A DNA stretch of 16,389 nucleotides from JAKLFA01 sp038222225 (GTDB taxonomy: Bacteria > Omnitrophota > Gorgyraeia > Zapsychrales > JANLHA01), in the NCBI GenBank assembly GCA_038222225.1, contig JBBRHV010000050.1:1-16389 (forward strand). Direction: 5' to 3'. Below the pieces are notes generated by a model that was not told the DNA's origin, ran no database searches, and was given only the letters and a program-made list of their open reading frames with translations. The position numbers and the translations under genes are program-made. Shown here piece by piece: positions 7,640 through 14,375 of this stretch (the stretch's first letter is position 1; each line of letters opens with the position of its first letter).

Positions 7640-9337
7640 ATGAGAGTATCGAAAGTGGTTTATGTTGCAAACTTAGTGGTCTTTTTTTTAACATCTTCGG
7701 CCTTTGCCGAGGAGAGCTTGAAACATCAAATTCAAGGAGGAATCCTTAAGCCAGGTTTGATTAAAAATTTAGAGAAAGAAGAGGCGCTGGATCCTGAAAC
7801 GACATTGACCCTGAATAAATTTTTTAGAACCAAACAAGCTGTTGATGCTGGTTACCGCAGCCAGGATGAGTTCATAAAGGACCGTGAAAAAGTTATCGGA
7901 TTATTGATGAGATACTCCACTCAGGTTACCAGGATATCAACGGCTTTTAGATCTTCGTTCATGGCGGATGTTGCCCGAGAGTTCCTTCTGGAATATGATG
8001 TTGACCCTGATGCGAAGACAGGGGTCTGGAATTTCAAAGAGAAAATCGTTGGCCTGCGCCTTGCGGATGCGGCCGACCTGCAAACATTAGAACGATTTAA
8101 CGTGAGATTGAAAGACAAGACCCCCTCCCTAGCTGATTTTCTGATGGCCGACAAGATCCGGAACCGGATAGAGATCAGAAGAGAGATGGCAAAAGAATAC
8201 CTTAACCTGGAGATCATGACCCGCTGGTGTCCGGACATCAAGCCATTTGATAATGCAGAGCGTTACAACAGCTTGCGCGACGCTTTAAAAAAGATGGCGG
8301 AATTGAGCCGGGACCTGCTGAAGGAAAATCCGCAGGATAATATAGACGATACCGTTAAGCATGCCAAGGTCTTCTATCAGAAAACCAAGGAAGCCATGGA
8401 TTCATTAACGGCTGAGATCGGGGAAGCCACCCGAAGCGAGCATAGTGGCTATAGCATGGAGGAACGCAGTATTCTCGATCCCTCCACAGTCAAAACGATT
8501 ACGATCAGAGGGGATCAGGCCTTCTTCGAAAGGTTCTATGCGGCTGAGGAAGAAAAGAAATCCTTTGATATTGTCGACGCTCAGGTCAAGGTTGTTTCAA
8601 GCGATGTGACCAAACAATTCGAAAAGGCGTTGAGCGAAGGCAAGCTTCCGGCATACGCCATGGATGCTTGCGCAGGGGAAGCGATGAACAGCGAAAACAC
8701 CATGAAAGACGCCTTGAGTGAAGGGCATCTCAAAATGAAGGACGGAGATTATGAAGAAGCCGTTGCGTATTATTCAATAGCCGAAAATTGTTATAATAGT
8801 TTGCCGTGGTATAAACAGAAAATATGGCAGATGGCCAGGACGAATATTCCCGCCGACTATATTAAGAAAGCGCGTTTGAGCCAAGAGACGATCGCGAAAT
8901 CCCCGATGGATCATCAAAGTTTCATTCTGCAGCCGTCCCAACAAAATGAGGAAGCGAACAAAGGCTTCCCAGCCGTCAATAAAAATAAGCCGGTTTCTGA
9001 TTTACCAGCTGTGTATCAAGTGCGTTTAATCCCGGAATATGTTGAAGGCAGCGCACGTCCTTGGACGACTCATGATTATCAAATAACAGTTTTTAATGAA
9101 GGGAATCAAAGAGATGCCATCAGATTGAGCATCGAGGGGTCTTTGGCTGCTGGTTGGAATGGCCAATTAAGCCAGCAGGTCATCGATCTTGGCCCGGGGG
9201 AAAGCGAAATGGTGACTTTTACCGTGACCTTCGGGGATGCGTCTCCAGGAGACAGCAATGTGCTACGAGTCATTGCGCGGTCAAGTCATGATTCAAGCTG
9301 TGTCGATTCAATGGAAACCAAAAATATTATTCGGTAA
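7640..9337 (+). CDS. Secreted helical protein with C-terminal NEW3-like beta domain
   Basis: This is a 565-aa exported protein of unknown function. ATG 7640 is preferred over an in-frame ATG at 7625 because AAAGGA (7628-7633) sits 6 nt before it. It then gives a 23-residue signal peptide ending SSAFA before EES. Residues about 25-300 are mostly charged alpha-helix. A TPR-like helical hairpin is visible around GHLKMKDGDYEEAVAYYSIA. The last ~105 residues, from VYQVRLIPEYVEG, form an Ig-like/NEW3-type beta sandwich with the signature VFNEGNQRDAIRLSIEG, W, DLGPGESEMVTFTV. Such domains occur in bacterial surface and carbohydrate-active proteins. It is the last gene in the run that starts with the phospholipase, though a 106-nt gap precedes it and separate transcription is possible. 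Confidence 0.65.
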   Translation: MRVSKVVYVANLVVFFLTSSAFAEESLKHQIQGGILKPGLIKNLEKEEALDPETTLTLNKFFRTKQAVDAGYRSQDEFIKDREKVIGLLMRYSTQVTRISTAFRSSFMADVAREFLLEYDVDPDAKTGVWNFKEKIVGLRLADAADLQTLERFNVRLKDKTPSLADFLMADKIRNRIEIRREMAKEYLNLEIMTRWCPDIKPFDNAERYNSLRDALKKMAELSRDLLKENPQDNIDDTVKHAKVFYQKTKEAMDSLTAEIGEATRSEHSGYSMEERSILDPSTVKTITIRGDQAFFERFYAAEEEKKSFDIVDAQVKVVSSDVTKQFEKALSEGKLPAYAMDACAGEAMNSENTMKDALSEGHLKMKDGDYEEAVAYYSIAENCYNSLPWYKQKIWQMARTNIPADYIKKARLSQETIAKSPMDHQSFILQPSQQNEEANKGFPAVNKNKPVSDLPAVYQVRLIPEYVEGSARPWTTHDYQITVFNEGNQRDAIRLSIEGSLAAGWNGQLSQQVIDLGPGESEMVTFTVTFGDASPGDSNVLRVIARSSHDSSCVDSMETKNIIR

Positions 9338-9488
9338 TAATTGGCAGGTTGCCTTGATTTTATACTGATGGATTTTTTGCAAGAAAATCTTGGAAAGGAG
9401 AGAAAACTATTGACGACAAATGAGGCGAGAGAGGCAGATAAAAAAGGCGAGTGAAGGGCAAGCCAAGTAAATATAGCGGTTATTATAG
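9338..9488. other. Short intergenic stretch after the secreted-protein cluster
   Basis: This holds a weak GGCA/TGCC hairpin (9343-9354) followed by a T-rich stretch, which may end the upstream operon inefficiently. A ribosome-binding-site-like GGAAAGGAG (9393-9401) is followed by a 14-codon frame from TTG 9411. It is too short to call. Confidence 0.25.
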
Positions 9489-9731
9489 CTATTGTAATAC
9501 TTCCAAACCAAGCACCCCTCCTTCTATAAGAATAGTGTCTATCTGACTACAAATATTATCAAACCACTTTATAAGCTGGCCTTTCCTGACATAACCTTTC
9601 TTATCATAAGAAGGGCTGGAAACTTCTGGCGTCAATCGAGGGGTATGTGTGTGTCGACTGGGGGCGGGTGGGGGAACCGACCCTGCCTTTAGAGGAAAAG
9701 ATGTTTTGAAAAAAGGATCATTTTTATGGCC
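9489..9731 (-). pseudogene. Possible coding remnant (80-codon open frame) on the minus strand
   Basis: The minus strand is open for 80 codons, ending at a TAG at 9489. The product begins near DPFFKTSFPLKAG, has a Pro-rich middle, and ends in a very protein-like stretch including SYDKKGYVRKGQLIKWFDNI and DTILIEGGVLGLEVLQ. No start codon is found in this frame. An ATG (minus strand, near 9720) exists one frame away, just before a CCTTTTTTC run, so a frameshift in the T-run would join the two. I do not recognise the family. A chance open frame of this length is possible, but the composition of the C-terminal half argues for a decayed or truncated gene. Confidence 0.35.
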
Positions 9732-9780
9732 TTAAAAATATTTCCATTGTCCCTGCATTGTCCGAAGCCATGTTTCACGT

Positions 9781-9824
9781 AATAAGAAAAGCCCTACCGA
9801 TAACATAAGTTACTGGCAGGGCTT
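9781..9824 (-). terminator. Intrinsic terminator of the tRNA-fMet transcript
   Basis: On the minus strand, immediately downstream of the tRNA, a near-perfect 16-bp stem (AAGCCCTGCCAGTAAC pairing with GTTATCGGTAGGGCTT, one mismatch and two G-U pairs) has a TTAT loop and runs into TTCTTATT. Hairpin and U-rich tail are the classic Rho-independent layout, and the position 9 nt after the CCA end fits a single-gene transcript. Confidence 0.8.
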
Positions 9825-9833
9825 AGCTTTAAA

Positions 9834-9910
<77 letters not shown>

Positions 9911-9980
9911 GTCTTTTTTTGGACAACGTGGTTGAGGGCCGATACTCCGCATTCCATTTATTTTTGAAGAACGAGTTGGT

Positions 9981-10008
9981 ATTCTAGCATAAATGTTCTT
10001 GAAATCAA
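9981..10008 (-). promoter_or_regulatory. Sigma-70 promoter (extended -10) of tRNA-fMet
   Basis: On the minus strand, TTGATT (10008-10003) and TAGAAT (9986-9981) are separated by 16 bp, with TGC directly before the -10 box (extended -10). Initiation would fall about 65 nt upstream of the mature tRNA 5' end, leaving a leader for RNase P to remove. Confidence 0.7.
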
Positions 10009-10161
10009 GGTTTTTAAATCCAGGGTTTCTATTATTTGTTTGGAATTTGAGTATTGTGACTTTTCGAAATTCAGCCGCGAAACATGATTGTGTGTGGTAT
10101 GATTTTGTTTGGGGAATGTCGTTTGTTTTCGGTTTTGGGGCTATTTAAAGGGAGCGGTGAT

Positions 10162-10632
10162 ATGTGGAAACCAAACGTGTTTTTGGGTCGATTGTGCCGT
10201 TTTGTGTTTTTGTGTTATGTGTTTCTGGCTGTTGGGTTTTTAAGCAGCGGTTGCGCCAAGGTTCACAAAATGGAAGATGAGAGCTGGACAATTGAGGGTG
10301 CCGACGGGTCAGTCTTTATAGAGGACGGCGAGTTTCGGTTCGGCCCCAAAAAGAAGAACCCAAAGGACACCATCGTCTCGGAGTACAGTAAAAATGCGTG
10401 TTATTTTAAATTCAAATTAGCAAACCGGACCGATAGAAGCTTGCAGATCAAGACCGTCGGGGAGTTGCTTGATCGATCAGGGATTGTTCTTCAAACAGTG
10501 ATAACGAACTTTCACCGGACCCTGGCCCCGGGCCAGGAGGATATTATTGAGAGTTATTTTGGAGTGACCCAAAAAGACGTCCGTGAAGCGGTGCAATTTA
10601 AGATCGGCGTAGAGGATGTTTATATTGAGTAG
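10162..10632 (+). CDS. Small outer-membrane-type lipoprotein, unknown function
   Basis: A 156-aa lipoprotein. The ATG at 10162 is preferred because AAAGGGAG (10147-10154) precedes it and the signal peptide then has normal length. The lipobox is LSSGC with Cys31 as the lipidated residue, followed by Ala-Lys. The absence of Asp at +2 predicts outer-membrane sorting. The mature part is a compact beta-rich domain: WTIEGADGSVFIEDGEFRFG, then FKFKLANRTDRSLQIKTVGE and LAPGQEDIIESYFG. This resembles small periplasmic beta-sandwich domains whose closing strand follows a hydrophilic PGQ turn. No specific family is recognised. It is not obviously co-transcribed with the helicase gene, which starts 251 bp later. 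Confidence 0.7.
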   Translation: MWKPNVFLGRLCRFVFLCYVFLAVGFLSSGCAKVHKMEDESWTIEGADGSVFIEDGEFRFGPKKKNPKDTIVSEYSKNACYFKFKLANRTDRSLQIKTVGELLDRSGIVLQTVITNFHRTLAPGQEDIIESYFGVTQKDVREAVQFKIGVEDVYIE

Positions 10633-10882
10633 ATCGCCGTTATTCGCCTATCCGGATATAGCCAATCGTCAGGCCGTTAGTTGGATCATCAGTGTTAATC
10701 TTCTGTTATTCTTAAATAATTGATTCAAAAATGCCAGGAATGGCTGCTTAAAGAAGATTCCGTTACTTTGTCAGCCCTTTATTTCCCTTCCCCAATAGGG
10801 CTTTCTCTGTTAAAGTATACCTGTAAGAGCTTGATTTCCCGGCTAAAAGGGAAGATTATGGATAAAAAGAAATGGAGTTTGT
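10633..10882 (+). other. Leader region before the DEAD-box helicase gene
   Basis: This 250-bp stretch has no supported gene. It holds a loose AGCCCT/AGGGCT hairpin (10773-10802, 18-nt loop) and a TTCCC/GGGAA hairpin near 10836-10853. A short out-of-frame ATG (10858) with GGGAAG upstream overlaps the helicase start. If translated it would make a 42-aa peptide overlapping the helicase start. A long leader is common for cold-inducible helicase genes, but no specific element is recognised. Confidence 0.3.
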
Positions 10883-12208
10883 GTGAATCAATCGAATGCA
10901 GGGTTTTATCATATGGGGCTATCCCCGGACGTATTGAAAGTTCTGGAGAAGCTGAAATTTATTATTCCGACGCCTATTCAGTATAAGGCGATTCCTATTG
11001 CCTTAGAAGGCAAAGATATCATGGGTGTAGCTCAGACGGGTACCGGCAAAACTTTGGCCTTCGGCATTCCGATCGTGCAGCGGTTGGCTGCCGATGGAGG
11101 GCAGGCCTTGGTCCTGGTTCCCACGCGTGAATTGGCTTTGCAGGTTGATGAAGCTCTCTCGCCGTTGTTGCATGCATTTAAGATGAAAAGCGCGGTTTTG
11201 ATCGGCGGGATAAAGGTGTCCTTGCAACTTCCGGATATCCGCCGCAATCCGGATGTCATCATTGCCACGCCCGGACGGCTGAATGATCACATTTATCAGG
11301 GAACGATTGATCTGGGCAGGATATCGGTGGTGGTTTTGGATGAGGCGGACCGCATGTTAGATATGGGTTTTGAGCCGCAGGTCAAGAGCATTCTGCGCTG
11401 TGTTCCTACCAAAAAGCAGACGATGTTGTTTTCTGCGACAATGCCGCAGGAGATCTTGAAGCTTGCCACAAAATACATGGAATTGCCTATTTCCATTGAG
11501 ATCGCGCCTTCCGGAACGGCAGCCAAAGATGTTTCGCAGGAACTTTTTATTGTAAAAGAGACGTCAAAAAACGACGCCTTAAAAATGCTTCTTCAGAAGT
11601 ATTGCGGTACGGTGTTGCTTTTTACGCGCACCAAGATCAAGGCCTCGCGCGTTACCCGCAACATCCGCGCCATGGGTGTGAAGGTTGCCGAGATCCATTC
11701 TGACCGTTCGATGGGGCAGCGCACTGAAGCGATCAAGGGATTTAAGCGCGGGCGTTACCGCGTGCTGGTGGCGACCGACATCGCCGCTCGTGGGATTGAT
11801 GTCAGCATGATCGAACTGGTCGTGAACTATGATCTGCCGGATGATGCAGAAAATTATGTACACCGTATCGGTCGTACCGGCCGTGCCGGTCAGGAAGGGC
11901 ATGCCGTGACATTTGCCACGCCGATCCAGAGCCAAGATGTTCGAAAGATCGAAGGTCTGATCAAAATGACACTGCCGCGTTCCATGCATCCGCAATTTGC
12001 CAATGCTGAGTTTGTTTATGGTGGTTTGCCGACAACCGGACGTTCGGGGAGTAGTAGTGGCCGTCGGCCTCAAGGCGGATCCAGAGGCAGGCCGCAGGGG
12101 CGTAGTTTTTCATCATCAAAACCTATTGCAGGATTTGATCGAGTGCGTAAACGCAGTCCGGAAGGGCCTGGTCGTTTTCAGAAGAAAACAACAAAAGCGG
12201 CAAAATAA
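10883..12208 (+). CDS. rhlE: RhlE-type DEAD-box ATP-dependent RNA helicase
   Basis: A 441-aa helicase that uses ATP to unwind short RNA duplexes, typically in ribosome assembly, RNA decay or cold adaptation. All family motifs are present: Q motif around residues 29-34, motif I AQTGTGKT (50-57), Ia PTRELAL (80-86), Ib TPGR (129-132), II DEAD (153-156), III SAT (184-186), V VATDIAARGID (297-307) and VI HRIGRTGR (327-334). The basic tail from about residue 380 is rich in Gly, Arg and Ser, as in the RhlE branch. The GTG start at 10883 has GGAG at 10874-10877. An in-frame ATG at 10913 is a weaker alternative. Bacteria often carry several paralogues, so the exact symbol is less certain than the family. 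Confidence 0.9.
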   Translation: MNQSNAGFYHMGLSPDVLKVLEKLKFIIPTPIQYKAIPIALEGKDIMGVAQTGTGKTLAFGIPIVQRLAADGGQALVLVPTRELALQVDEALSPLLHAFKMKSAVLIGGIKVSLQLPDIRRNPDVIIATPGRLNDHIYQGTIDLGRISVVVLDEADRMLDMGFEPQVKSILRCVPTKKQTMLFSATMPQEILKLATKYMELPISIEIAPSGTAAKDVSQELFIVKETSKNDALKMLLQKYCGTVLLFTRTKIKASRVTRNIRAMGVKVAEIHSDRSMGQRTEAIKGFKRGRYRVLVATDIAARGIDVSMIELVVNYDLPDDAENYVHRIGRTGRAGQEGHAVTFATPIQSQDVRKIEGLIKMTLPRSMHPQFANAEFVYGGLPTTGRSGSSSGRRPQGGSRGRPQGRSFSSSKPIAGFDRVRKRSPEGPGRFQKKTTKAAK

Positions 12209-12242
12209 GGGCAACCAACGCAGATTTGGTCAGAAGGAATTG

Positions 12243-12279
12243 AATCCCTCTTTTTTGAATAAAAAAAGAGGGATTTTTT
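12243..12279 (+). terminator. Strong intrinsic terminator after the helicase gene
   Basis: AATCCCTCTTTTTT pairs with AAAAAAGAGGGATT across a short loop (gaat plus one A), followed by a T-run (12274-12279). It lies 34 nt after the helicase stop codon. Confidence 0.85.
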
Positions 12280-12381
12280 ATCCGCCTTCGCAGAAAACCA
12301 CGGCTTTTAGCCGTGGTTGAATGCGCGACTAAAAGTCGTGGCGCTACGGCGGATTCCGCCGGTCAACAGATAAGGCGGATA
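12279..12381. repeat. 103-bp element with 10-bp terminal inverted repeats (MITE-like)
   Basis: TATCCGCCTT (12279-12288) and AAGGCGGATA (12372-12381) are perfect inverted repeats bounding 83 bp that carry three further palindromes. The third of these is CGGCGG/CCGCCG with an ATT loop (12347-12361). Terminal inverted repeats with no coding capacity suggest a miniature inverted-repeat element or a decayed insertion. No clear target-site duplication is seen. Confidence 0.5.
12296..12344. repeat. Pair of related palindromes in REP-like arrangement
   Basis: The first palindrome has perfect 10-bp arms AACCACGGCT/AGCCGTGGTT with a TTT loop (12296-12318). The second (12323-12344) is built on CGACT-AAA-AGTCG with GCG/CGC outside. 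Its reverse complement reads CCACGACTTTTAGTCG, a close variant of CCACGGCTTTTAGCCG in the first. Two inverted copies of one palindromic unit are the usual layout of REP/BIME elements, which are mobilised by IS200/IS605-like Y1 transposases encoded elsewhere. Confidence 0.55.
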
Positions 12382-12383
12382 AG

Positions 12384-12468
12384 CCCCCAGCGGTTTGATT
12401 CACGCCAATAGGCCCCCGCGGGGAGTTTTGTTACACAAAACTGCGGGGGGGAGTGAATCAGCAGGGGG
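12384..12468. repeat. 85-bp nested stem-loop
   Basis: Four successive pairing blocks are visible: CCCCC (12384-12388) with GGGGG (12464-12468); TGATTCAC (12396-12403) with GTGAATCA (12453-12460); CCCCCGC (12413-12419) with GCGGGGG (12443-12449); and AGTTTTGT (12424-12431) with ACAAAACT (12435-12442) across a TAC loop. A GGGG bulge lies at 12420-12423. The element could form a large cruciform or, in RNA, a long hairpin. It has no U-tract, so it is not a standard terminator. Confidence 0.6.
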
Positions 12469-12483
12469 TAATTTAAATGGGGA

Positions 12484-12502
12484 CCACGGGCTCTGCCCGT
12501 GG
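12484..12502. repeat. Palindrome CCACGGGC-TCT-GCCCGTGG
   Basis: Perfect 8-bp arms with a TCT loop, 7 bp beyond the stop codon of the minus-strand gene ending at 12510. It is similar in its CCACGG/CCGTGG ends to the palindrome at 12296-12318, suggesting one repeat family. It could shield the 3' end of the minus-strand mRNA, but no T-tract follows. Confidence 0.5.
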
Positions 12503-12509
12503 GGCTCCA

Positions 12510-13139
12510 TTAGAAACTGAATCCTTTGGCGAGTTCTTGAATGAGGAATTTATGCTCCTCCCAGCGCTCTTTGGGATTTGCAGAAAATAAAATTTTGTAT
12601 AAGGTGCCGTTATGCAGGAGGTAATAATCAGTCAATCGTGACGAAGGGTTTGTCTTTGAGAAGGCCTTTACCCGAAAGGCATTCTCGCCGGCGAAAGTTG
12701 TTTCTTCAACCACAAATCCTTCGGCATAATGTCCGAGCTCCTGCATTCCTGCCCGGTCAAGTTGATGCAAATACCGAAAAGGTTTATCGACTTTGGCTAC
12801 GCTCATCGTTGCGGATCCATCTGAGGAAGAGAGGAACAGGGTTCCGTCCTTTTCTTCGGGTATGGTCCAATCGGGAGGGCATACGAATTGTATGCCGAGC
12901 GTTTCACTCTGGCAGCGATCTGATTTTGTTGAAACCAAGGGAGTCGCGGGCTTGGTTTTTCTGCCGGAGAATTCAGCCAGCATCATTTTATAATCCTTAA
13001 AGTCCGGTTCATGGCGCAATTTTTGATCAACGGCCTGGGAAATAATGCTTTCATCGCAAGAGCTCTGTTGAGGGAAAAGAACAGAGAGAAGAAGGAAGCC
13101 TATTATTAAAAAAGGTTTTTTTTTCATATTTTTTAACAT
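12510..13139 (-). CDS. Exported PsbP/DcrB-like protein, unknown function
   Basis: A protein of about 209 aa from ATG 13139 (or 205 aa from ATG 13127). The signal peptide has KKKPFLIIGFLLLSVLF and a likely cleavage after SSC or nearby. The ending QQSSC is not a good lipobox. The mature C-terminal domain has the features of the Mog1/PsbP-like fold found in PsbP and DcrB/DUF1795 proteins: LGIQFVCPPDW, then LFLSSSDGSATMSVAKV, and a final LLHNGTLYKILFSANPKERWEE strand-helix. Such proteins act in the envelope in varied roles, so no function is assigned. No clear Shine-Dalgarno site supports either start. The gene converges on the helicase gene, with the palindrome cluster between them. Confidence 0.65.
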   Translation of the reverse strand: MLKNMKKKPFLIIGFLLLSVLFPQQSSCDESIISQAVDQKLRHEPDFKDYKMMLAEFSGRKTKPATPLVSTKSDRCQSETLGIQFVCPPDWTIPEEKDGTLFLSSSDGSATMSVAKVDKPFRYLHQLDRAGMQELGHYAEGFVVEETTFAGENAFRVKAFSKTNPSSRLTDYYLLHNGTLYKILFSANPKERWEEHKFLIQELAKGFSF

Positions 13140-13208
13140 TTGCAGCTGGTTTTTCAATCCTGGCTTTACGGTTATGCCGTAATTTATGAGAGCAATTTTT
13201 ATTCCAAG

Positions 13209-13237
13209 TTGACAATTTTTGTTAGAACATGTATTGT
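13209..13237 (+). promoter_or_regulatory. Sigma-70 promoter of the DUF5677-type gene
   Basis: A perfect -35 TTGACA (13209-13214) and a -10-like TATTGT (13232-13237) are separated by 17 bp. Initiation near 13244 would give a very short leader that begins close to the Shine-Dalgarno GAGGTGAT at 13243, so the start point may lie a few bases upstream. Confidence 0.55.
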
Positions 13238-13255
13238 TTTTTGAGGTGATATTAA

Positions 13256-14182
13256 TTGAAATTGAGATACGATGCTATGAACACGTCCCACAACCAGCAA
13301 TTTATTGAAGAAGAATATCGGTCATTATTTGACCTTGCCGATGATGCCAGGCGATGCGTTGACCATTTGCTGGAAGGATTCAACCGGCGCGCCATAAAAT
13401 TATTTGATCTATCCGCTGAGCGGCGAATATTTTTGTTTATTTTAACGCGCTCCATCAAAACATATTCATCGATCGTTGTTTTGTGCCGGCAGGGTTACGG
13501 CCAGGACGTTGCGACCCTGCTGCGCGGTTTGCTTGAAAATTTGATTACCGCAGAATATATTCTCTACGATCCGAAGCATGCCAATCATTTGGCGGCCCGT
13601 TTTGTGGCGTATAAATGGATTATTTTTAAGCGGTCTCTTCCTGAGCAGGAAAAATTGATCAAGGATGCAAGCGAAGAGAAAAAACAGGAGTTTTATAAAC
13701 GCAAGGCCATTGTCGCGAAACACGTCGATGATTTTAAGAAAAAATTTAAAATCACGTCTGACCGTGCTTTTCTGACGTGGTCAGGGAAAACGGTCCGTGA
13801 TATGGCCAAGCATGTGAGTATCGGGCTCCTGGCTGAATACGATGAAACATTTCGGCAATGCTCAAAATTTTCTCACCCCAGCATTTTAGGGGATCAGGAG
13901 TATATGATCCGCGACAAGAAAAATCTGACTTTTTCTCCGCAGCCTTCAGCGATCGGCGTTGCTGTGAATCTCAGGCTGGCGATCAAATATTTTCTTGAGT
14001 TCGCTGAACTTATCAATGAACAGCTTGAGCTGGAGAGTAAAGAAAAAATTGATCAACTGCGTCAGCAATACGCAGACATTTTTGCGCAGGTCAAAAAAGC
14101 AGATATCCTACCACACGTTCCGCAGGATAAAGAAGCGGTTCCCATCAAAGATTGCACGGTTGTTTTTAAAACCGCTCAATGA
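13256..14182 (+). CDS. DUF5677-type helical protein
   Basis: A 308-aa cytoplasmic, mostly alpha-helical protein. The TTG start has an excellent GAGGTGAT (13243-13250). A later ATG (13277) lacks one. The stretch RSIKTYSSIVVLCRQGYGQDVATLLRGLLENLITAEYIL and the later FRQCSKFSHPSIL match the pattern of DUF5677 proteins (Arg/Glu helix pair, then a Ser-His-Pro turn). The biochemical role of that family is not established. The last ~60 residues are charged helix and a basic tail. It has its own promoter, so it is probably monocistronic. The AraC gene follows 193 bp later behind its own operator region. Confidence 0.7.
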   Translation: MKLRYDAMNTSHNQQFIEEEYRSLFDLADDARRCVDHLLEGFNRRAIKLFDLSAERRIFLFILTRSIKTYSSIVVLCRQGYGQDVATLLRGLLENLITAEYILYDPKHANHLAARFVAYKWIIFKRSLPEQEKLIKDASEEKKQEFYKRKAIVAKHVDDFKKKFKITSDRAFLTWSGKTVRDMAKHVSIGLLAEYDETFRQCSKFSHPSILGDQEYMIRDKKNLTFSPQPSAIGVAVNLRLAIKYFLEFAELINEQLELESKEKIDQLRQQYADIFAQVKKADILPHVPQDKEAVPIKDCTVVFKTAQ

Positions 14183-14200
14183 TTATTCATTTTGATGACG

Positions 14201-14281
14201 TGACATACTAATATATATATAATTATAATGTCATATGTTGTCCTATATTGACCTATTATAGACAACCTTGTCATATTGACA
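14201..14281 (+). promoter_or_regulatory. Tandem operator-like repeats upstream of the AraC-family gene
   Basis: Repeats of TGTCA/TGACA half-sites are packed into an AT-rich 80-bp stretch. Two related inverted units are evident: TTGTCCTATATTGACC (14238-14253) and TTGTCATATTGACA (14268-14281), with starts exactly 30 bp apart, about three helical turns. TGACAT (14201-14206) and ATGTCA (14228-14233) form a further inverted pair. The second unit contains a perfect -35-like TTGACA (14276-14281). No good -10 with normal spacing follows it (CTATAT-like bases come 19-20 bp later), as in regulated promoters. Binding by the neighbouring AraC protein itself is the simplest hypothesis. Confidence 0.45.
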
Positions 14282-14375
14282 TCTTTTGAGAGTTGGTTCA
14301 CTATATGCGTTAGTCAGTGTTCTTTAAATATAGATAAATCAACACGTTTTATGCTTGTCGTGAGAATTGTTACTT

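Noticed and set aside
10858..10986. Short frame starting at ATG 10858 before the helicase
   Set aside because: It overlaps the helicase start in another phase and encodes no recognisable protein. It is at most a leader peptide.
12384..12468. CRISPR-like repeats
   Set aside because: The palindromes differ from one another, are not regularly spaced and have no constant-length spacers or cas genes nearby.
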